Shown here piece by piece: positions 1 through 4,267 of a DNA stretch of 6,027 nt. The translations under genes and the position numbers were made by a program. Under the pieces are notes generated by a model, which saw only the letters and a program-made list of their open reading frames with translations, searched no databases and was not told where the DNA came from. This DNA is from an uncultured bacterium (GTDB lineage Bacteria; Patescibacteriota; Saccharimonadia; Saccharimonadales; Saccharimonadaceae), in the NCBI GenBank assembly GCA_903861015.1, contig CAIOSL010000005.1:1-6027 (forward strand), read 5' to 3'. Each line of letters starts with the position of its first letter. Position 1 is the stretch's first letter.

Positions 1-97
1 AGCTAAGCTAACCGCTTATCTAGACTTTTACAACCAAAAGCGCGTACACTTAGGCTTGCAGATGCGAGTGCCGGTCAGCATGTTGCAGAGGTCTTGA
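1..97 (+). CDS. Transposase/integrase C-terminal end (DDE, IS3/IS481-like), 5' part outside window
   Basis: An open frame enters from the left edge (first full codon at base 2) and stops at TGA 95-97, giving 31 residues. The segment YLDFYNQKRVHLGL followed by a Pro matches the end of rve/DDE integrase core domains, where a pattern of the type YN..RpH..L....P lies just after the catalytic Glu. That pattern is typical of IS3, IS481 and related transposases, which cut and join DNA at the ends of an insertion sequence. The catalytic Asp and Glu residues lie upstream of the window, so activity cannot be judged. The right end of the element should lie shortly after the stop, probably within bases 98-130, but I could not define a terminal inverted repeat without the left end. 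The family is fairly sure from the tail signature; the exact IS family is not. Confidence 0.7.
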   Translation, partial: AKLTAYLDFYNQKRVHLGLQMRVPVSMLQRS

Positions 98-127
98 GTT
101 TTATACGAGGATGCGTAGCCGCCTCTG
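86..127. repeat. Inverted repeat CAGAGG...CCTCTG around the transposase stop
   Basis: CAGAGG at 86-91 is matched by CCTCTG at 122-127, leaving a 30-nt loop. An alternative shorter pairing is GAGG 107-110 with CCTC 122-125. The repeat lies between the transposase end and the end of the convergent 81-residue gene. On the plus strand only three T residues follow, so it is a poor intrinsic terminator. It could also be part of the end of the insertion sequence. Six-bp arms this far apart can occur by chance. Confidence 0.2.
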
Positions 128-128
128 T

Positions 129-374
129 TTAATGAACAAATTCCGGATCGATTCTTTTAGCGGCGGCTTCGACCCATTCATGAAGACGCGTCAGCTGATG
201 GCTCATGACGATTCTTTCGTCGTCTGATATCTCTTGACGTTTGGACAAGCTATCCAGGAGATTTAATGCAACACGCAGATCACTCGCCTCGGCTTTTGAC
301 TCGATAGCCTTATCAATCCGGTCGAACCTGTCGGTCATATAATTAAACATCCTTGTGAATTCATCATTGCTCAT
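129..374 (-). CDS. Small coiled-coil hypothetical protein, 81 residues
   Basis: This is a charged, mostly helical protein with no signal peptide, membrane segment or cysteine, so it is probably cytoplasmic. Residues about 5-45 show heptad-like spacing of hydrophobics (F, M, F, I, I and later L, L, L) between Asp, Lys and Arg, suggesting a coiled coil. A second amphipathic stretch runs through residues 50-75 (ISDDERIVMSHQLTRLHEWV). Similar small coiled-coil proteins are familiar from Saccharibacteria and other CPR genomes, but I know of no assigned function. ATG 374 is chosen because a strong extended -10 box lies 6 nt upstream; internal Met codons at residues 9 and 13 would cut into the helix. 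No ribosome binding site is visible. It follows the helicase gene by 36 bp on the same strand but has its own promoter, so it could be transcribed alone or by read-through. It ends at TAA 129-131. Confidence 0.7.
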   Translation of the reverse strand: MSNDEFTRMFNYMTDRFDRIDKAIESKAEASDLRVALNLLDSLSKRQEISDDERIVMSHQLTRLHEWVEAAAKRIDPEFVH

Positions 375-380
375 ACGTTT

Positions 381-389
381 ATTATAGCA
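381..389 (-). promoter_or_regulatory. Extended -10 promoter of the 81-residue gene, leaderless-like
   Basis: Read on the minus strand, bases 389-381 give TGCTATAAT, a perfect TATAAT with the TG of an extended -10. Only 6 nt separate the hexamer from the ATG at 374, so transcription would begin at or within a base or two of the start codon. No convincing -35 box is seen 17 bp upstream (AACATG), which the extended -10 could compensate for. The transcription start is predicted from spacing only. Confidence 0.55.
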
Positions 390-399
390 AATTTGCTAT
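384..399. repeat. Perfect 16-bp palindrome ATAGCAAATTTGCTAT over the -10 box
   Basis: Bases 384-399 are identical to their reverse complement. The palindrome begins inside the -10 hexamer of the 81-residue gene (381-386) and extends into the spacer, a normal place for a repressor operator. It may alternatively be an AT-rich coincidence. As RNA it could fold only with a 4-nt loop (AATT) and six weak pairs. In the minus direction it is not followed by a U-run, so it is a poor terminator for the helicase gene. Confidence 0.4.
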
Positions 400-410
400 T
401 TTTCATGTTG

Positions 411-3400
411 CTAAATCACACCGTCGATCAGGTCGTTTTCGAAGGCCAAAATGCCTTTGTAGGATTGGTCGTAGGTGGATATGTCGGGCAGATTGAGGTT
501 GATGATATGTGTCCAAACGGCTTCGATTAGCTTTATAAAGCGGGCTGTTTCTTGACTGTCAAAAGTAGTTTCGATCGACAAGATATCACCGGCAGCGGTT
601 GGCTCGACGAACTGCATAATGCCGGTGCTGACCGAGTAGTCGCGGTAATCGCGGGCATTTTCGATCAGTAATTTATAAAAAACCAACTGTTGTTTGTATT
701 TGTGCAATTTGATCTTTTCGTATTCGGTCCGCCCGGTCCAACTGTTGGCTGGTTTGCCGGTTTTGTAGTCGGTGACGATGATTTGTTTGGTTTTTGGATT
801 GATGTCGACTAGGTCGAGTGACCCGGTCAAATGGGCGCCACCGACAATCGAATGTTGGCCGCCAAAACCGAGTTCGGTGCGCTGGCTGATGCTAAAATTA
901 GCATAATTTTGGTCCAAAAATACCTTTAATGCATCGGTTCCCTTTTGCAAAAAGTTATCAAAATCGGTTTTGGCCATGTGTTGTTGGGACAAAATGGCTG
1001 CAAAATTAGTAATTACTTCGTCGATAGTTTGGCGGTCGCCAGTCGCCGCCAAATGAGTATGGGCTTGTTGCAAGGTGTTATGTATGGCTGTGCCGTAGGC
1101 GGCGTTTGGGCTTTTGGCGCTTGGGAATTTTAACAAATTATTAAGCAAGAAAGCTGCTGGGCCACCCCTGGTGACGTCCAAAAAGTTGTGCATATGAGTG
1201 ACACTCAATTTATAGCGGTCCAGGCTGGGTAGCAGTAGATCCCGCATCGAAGCGGTTTCGAGCCTAATGATGGGCTGATACCAGGCCAGTTCGGCGGCCT
1301 CGATCATTTGACTGGTGTCGCTTGGTAGGGTTATTTTTTCGGTTGACCACTGGCTGTCTAACAAAAAGGCTGCTGGCATCAAGTTCTTGCCGCTGTCATC
1401 GGTCAGACTGTAACAGATATGCAATTGACGCTTGGCGCGGGTAATAGCTACATAAAACAGGCGCAGGCGCTCATCGTCGCTCTCACCGGCTGGTGCTAGC
1501 GGCAGGTTTTCGGGGTAGCTGATCAAGCGGCTGCGGCTGCGGGCTCGTTCGCCCCAAACCGTATCGACGGCGTTAACAACGTAAACCGTATCAAATTCTA
1601 GCCCTTTCGATTTGTGGGCGGTCATGATATTGACGGCGCTGTCGGTCTCGACGGACTGCCTGGTGATATTAATTACGCTGCCGGTGCGGCGATTGAGGTC
1701 GATAAATTCAATAAAACTGGCCAAAGTGGGTGTTTGGTCGGGTCGGTATTCGCGCATTTTGCTGCGAATGGTCCGCAGCGAATCCAGATAGATCAGGTAC
1801 TCATCTGGTTGGCTGACTAGTTTGTCGCTCGAAAAAAAGTAATTGTAAAGGGGGCTGACAAACTCCGCCACCTCGTTTTCGGTATCTGGCCGACCAATAA
1901 TCTGATCGAGTATTTGTTCTAGCGGTGTGTCGACGGTTTTTGTCGCCATTTTGATCAACCAGTCGTGGATTGGCAGCGTAATTGCGTCTTCGGCCATAAC
2001 TTCAAGCCAGCGCTTGCGATTGTCATAGGCCGTCAGGCTCAATTGCCATAGTTTGTGTGGGTCGATTGCCCAGGCTTCGTGGGTCAAGATCTGTGGCAGT
2101 TTGGCGTTGACCGTATCGTGGTGGCCGCCAGCAATATCAATCAGCAGGCCAGACAGTTGTTCGATCATCTTGATTGGTGCCAGATCCAAAATGTTGTCGC
2201 GACGCTCATAACTGACGGCAATGCCAGCCTTGGAAAAGTACGGCAACAGCGAATTAATTTCGTGATGACGGCGGGTCAAGACCGCGATACTACCAGGCAA
2301 TTGACCGCTGTCGATTCGTACCCGAATATCGTTAACGATAAAGTGCCGTTCGCTGGCGCTCGTTTCGGCCATGTGTAGTGTTACGCCGCTATCTGGTTGG
2401 TTGTTATGGGCTGTTAGTTGCTTGTTTATATCATCAAACAGATTTTCTAGTCGGTTGCCACCTTGCAATATAATATCGCGCGAACCGTCCAAGATGGTGG
2501 CGCTGGAACGGTAATTATCGGTCAAAGTAACGATTTTTGCCTTGGGGTAATTATGGCGAAAATCGATAATATTGCTGATATCCGCCCCTTGAAAACTATA
2601 AATGGCCTGGTCGTCGTCACCAACCACCATGATATTGGGCGTGTCACCCTGAATTTCGTTGTTGGTTAGGTTGTGCAAAATGCGCATTTGGGCCATGTTG
2701 GTATCCTGAAACTCATCAACCATGATATATTGATACTTCTCTTGCAAGTTAAACCGCAGGTCGTCAAAGATCTCCATGGCATGAACCACGCGCAAAATCA
2801 TATCATCAAAATCGTACAGTGCCGCCTGCTGCATTTGAGCCAAGTATTGCTCGTAAACCAGGCTGAGGGCGCGCAGTTTGACTTGGCGTTCGCGCGATTT
2901 CAACACAAAATTACCCCTGCTGTCCTTTTTAAACCACTGATTGCGCCAGGCAGTCATGGGTTTGGTCGAATTATCGGATATGGCCGCGTCGGTCGCCAAT
3001 GACAGCGAGTCGGCCAAAACTTGCGCCAGTGGCACGATGGTTGGCAATGTGCCCTGACTGTCGCTGTGACGAATTTGCTCGATGGTTTTTGCAATCATCC
3101 CAGCGGTGTTTTTGGATATCTTTCCGGCAAAAATTGGGCCGAGTAAATCTTCGGTTATTTGAATAGTTTTGTCGTTGTCGTCAAGGATTTGCAACAATTC
3201 ATCACTTGTCAGGCCGCTTTTTTTAAGCTCGGATATAGTAGTTAAACTATCGTTCAAATATGTATATTCGTCATTTAATTTGCCGGCAATCGGGCTGCCC
3301 TGCAAGCCATCAAAAATGCCGCGAATGATCTGGTAGCTGCTTAGTTGGTCGGCTGGACGAAAGTGGGCGCCTTGATAAAAATACTGGCCGTTTTGGTTGA

Positions 3401-3692
3401 TGACCTCGGACCCAAAACTGTGAAAAGTATGAATCGCCACCTTGTAAGCGTCCTTGCCGATAATATCGGTCAGGCGCTCGCGCATAGCATTGGCGCCACT
3501 GTCAGTGAATGTCAAACACAGAATATTTTCGGGCAAAGTGTCGGTTTTTTGTAGTATGTTGGCCGCCCGAACACTTAACAGCTCGGTTTTGCCGGTGCCG
3601 GGACCCGCGATAACGATAACCGGCCCATCAATCGTATCGACGGCCTGCTTTTGGGCTGGGTTTAATTTGCTATACCGCTCGCTAAAACTCAT
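411..3692 (-). CDS. ATP-dependent DNA helicase/nuclease: UvrD/PcrA-type SF1 motor fused to a RecB-like PD-(D/E)XK nuclease
   Basis: The product (1093 residues) is a superfamily 1A helicase that unwinds DNA with ATP, with a C-terminal nuclease that would trim the unwound strands in double-strand-break repair. Motor motifs in order: Q-motif LNPAQKQAV (10-18); Walker A AGPGTGKT (29-36); Ia LTFTDSGANAMRERL (60-74); Ib HTFHSF (88-93); Walker B DEFQDT (326-331); III VGDDDQAIYSFQGA (357-370); IV DNYRSS (392-397); V TAHKSKGLEF (691-700); VI FYVAITRAK (746-754). The nuclease domain (about 860-1045) shows H871, D960 in GSLD, D975 and K977 in TDYKTG, and Q1002-x3-Y1006, the full RecB-type set, so both activities look intact. 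Its C-terminal domain has no cysteines, so there is no AddB-style Fe-S cluster. The layout resembles AddA/RecB or mycobacterial AdnA/AdnB rather than plain UvrD (about 700 residues). ATG 3692 puts the Q-motif at the expected distance. No RecC-, RecD- or AddB-like partner is present in the window. Motif III has Gln where UvrD has Arg (WRGA), a variation I believe also occurs in other family members. Confidence 0.93.
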   Translation of the reverse strand: MSFSERYSKLNPAQKQAVDTIDGPVIVIAGPGTGKTELLSVRAANILQKTDTLPENILCLTFTDSGANAMRERLTDIIGKDAYKVAIHTFHSFGSEVINQNGQYFYQGAHFRPADQLSSYQIIRGIFDGLQGSPIAGKLNDEYTYLNDSLTTISELKKSGLTSDELLQILDDNDKTIQITEDLLGPIFAGKISKNTAGMIAKTIEQIRHSDSQGTLPTIVPLAQVLADSLSLATDAAISDNSTKPMTAWRNQWFKKDSRGNFVLKSRERQVKLRALSLVYEQYLAQMQQAALYDFDDMILRVVHAMEIFDDLRFNLQEKYQYIMVDEFQDTNMAQMRILHNLTNNEIQGDTPNIMVVGDDDQAIYSFQGADISNIIDFRHNYPKAKIVTLTDNYRSSATILDGSRDIILQGGNRLENLFDDINKQLTAHNNQPDSGVTLHMAETSASERHFIVNDIRVRIDSGQLPGSIAVLTRRHHEINSLLPYFSKAGIAVSYERRDNILDLAPIKMIEQLSGLLIDIAGGHHDTVNAKLPQILTHEAWAIDPHKLWQLSLTAYDNRKRWLEVMAEDAITLPIHDWLIKMATKTVDTPLEQILDQIIGRPDTENEVAEFVSPLYNYFFSSDKLVSQPDEYLIYLDSLRTIRSKMREYRPDQTPTLASFIEFIDLNRRTGSVINITRQSVETDSAVNIMTAHKSKGLEFDTVYVVNAVDTVWGERARSRSRLISYPENLPLAPAGESDDERLRLFYVAITRAKRQLHICYSLTDDSGKNLMPAAFLLDSQWSTEKITLPSDTSQMIEAAELAWYQPIIRLETASMRDLLLPSLDRYKLSVTHMHNFLDVTRGGPAAFLLNNLLKFPSAKSPNAAYGTAIHNTLQQAHTHLAATGDRQTIDEVITNFAAILSQQHMAKTDFDNFLQKGTDALKVFLDQNYANFSISQRTELGFGGQHSIVGGAHLTGSLDLVDINPKTKQIIVTDYKTGKPANSWTGRTEYEKIKLHKYKQQLVFYKLLIENARDYRDYSVSTGIMQFVEPTAAGDILSIETTFDSQETARFIKLIEAVWTHIINLNLPDISTYDQSYKGILAFENDLIDGVI

Positions 3693-3699
3693 TACTATT

Positions 3700-3728
3700 A
3701 TTGTAGTTGACTTTATTGGTGCCGTCGA
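3700..3728 (-). promoter_or_regulatory. Putative promoter of the helicase/nuclease gene, leaderless-like
   Basis: On the minus strand, TACAAT (3705-3700) lies 7 nt before the ATG at 3692. TCGACG (3728-3723) sits 17 bp upstream of it and matches the TTGACA -35 consensus at four of six positions. No Shine-Dalgarno sequence lies between the -10 box and the ATG, so the messenger would have almost no leader. The call rests on sequence and spacing only. Confidence 0.45.
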
Positions 3729-3749
3729 GACTGGTTATATCTTAAAAGG

Positions 3750-3758
3750 TGTTACAAT
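3750..3758 (+). promoter_or_regulatory. Putative extended -10 promoter of the 162-residue gene, leaderless-like
   Basis: TGTTACAAT at 3750-3758 is a -10 hexamer (TACAAT) with an extended-10 TG. It ends 8 nt before ATG 3767, so transcription would start at or next to the start codon. No good -35 box is seen at 16-18 bp spacing. AAGGTG at 3746-3751 resembles a ribosome binding site but lies about 15 nt from ATG 3767, too far for normal use, and it overlaps the -10 box. The two divergent promoters share the 74-bp gap 3693-3766. Confidence 0.45.
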
Positions 3759-3766
3759 ATAAATAT

Positions 3767-4255
3767 ATGAACGGCAGAGTATTCGACGAAGCGGCGCTAG
3801 AGCGCGCCTTAACTGATAATTTTGGTTTGGATTTGGACATTATGCAGCCAATTGTTTATCGCGTGCCGGTCAGTCACACGGCCGAGGCCACTTTGTTTTT
3901 GACTTCCAAAAAACAGCTTTATGTATACATCAGTGGCCAGTCCAAGGTATTGCTGGGCGACATCAAAAAGATCGTGGCGCGCATGGGTTTAAAGGCCGAA
4001 CTTTACATACCGCCAAAAGGTCGTCCTAAATACTTTGACGAAGCGGCTATCGGCAAATTTAACGAAGTTTTTCCTGGTCGCAAGCACGTCAGTGACGATG
4101 ATTTGATGTTTTACCGCACACTCGTACCCTATAACCCGGCCCTAGTTTTGATCGGCGAAGTTAAAACTGGTGAAGTTTATCAATTTGACAGCGATGCTGC
4201 CACTAGTTGGCGTTTGGCGGCCAAGTTTGCCTACCGCCGTATTCGGACTAGCTAA
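3767..4255 (+). CDS. Conserved-looking hypothetical protein, 162 residues, function unknown
   Basis: I do not recognise this family. The protein looks soluble and mixed alpha/beta, with no signal peptide, membrane helix or cysteine. A hydrophobic strand-like segment (QLYVYISG, 50-57) is followed by a helix (GDIKKIVARM, 64-73). The C-terminal part has an acidic patch SDDDL (99-103), a strand-like segment ALVLIGEV (115-122) and a basic end (AYRRIRTS). The short motif FDEAA occurs twice, at residues 6-10 and 90-94, with nearly identical codons. The frame is open upstream to a GTG at 3749, which would give 168 residues, but that codon overlaps the -10 box, so ATG 3767 is preferred. It is divergent from the helicase gene, and its stop TAA lies 7 bp from the end of the convergent pilin-like gene. 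Coding status is supported by its length, the promoter, and the absence of any competing gene on the other strand. A DNA-related role cannot be inferred from the neighbour alone. Confidence 0.8.
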   Translation: MNGRVFDEAALERALTDNFGLDLDIMQPIVYRVPVSHTAEATLFLTSKKQLYVYISGQSKVLLGDIKKIVARMGLKAELYIPPKGRPKYFDEAAIGKFNEVFPGRKHVSDDDLMFYRTLVPYNPALVLIGEVKTGEVYQFDSDAATSWRLAAKFAYRRIRTS

Positions 4256-4267
4256 CAAATATCTAGT
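4247..4267. repeat. Short inverted repeat ACTAG...CTAGT spanning two convergent stop codons
   Basis: ACTAG at 4247-4251 pairs with CTAGT at 4263-4267 across an 11-nt loop that contains the TAA of the plus gene; the right arm contains the TAG of the minus gene. The position suits a shared bidirectional terminator. However, the stem is only five AT-rich pairs and no T-run follows on either strand, so termination function is doubtful. Confidence 0.15.

Noticed and set aside
1..128. Possible tmRNA or tRNA segment at the left edge
   Set aside because: I found no T-loop GTTCGA-type motif, acceptor stem or tag sequence on either strand.
4..131. Alternative plus-strand frame (41 codons between stops at 4-6 and 129-131)
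   Set aside because: It has no ATG and no recognisable protein signature; the neighbouring frame gives a clear transposase tail.
384..403. Intrinsic terminator (ATAGCA-AATT-TGCTAT then five T) on the plus strand
   Set aside because: The stem is six weak pairs and no plus-strand gene reads into it; an operator-like role for the palindrome fits better.
945..3002. Plus-strand open frames of 60-110 codons at 945, 1614, 2055, 2463 and 2673
   Set aside because: They lie wholly antisense to the helicase/nuclease, which has every family motif in its own frame. They have no promoter or ribosome binding site that I could see and no recognisable domain.
3707..3740. Plus-strand promoter from TTGACT (3707-3712) and TTATAT (3735-3740)
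   Set aside because: The 22-bp spacer is too long, and the TACAAT box nearer the ATG is a better candidate.
3345..3762. Plus-strand open frames at 3345-3554 and 3454-3762
   Set aside because: Both are antisense to the Walker A end of the helicase gene. The second merely runs across the promoter gap and overlaps the start of the 162-residue gene.
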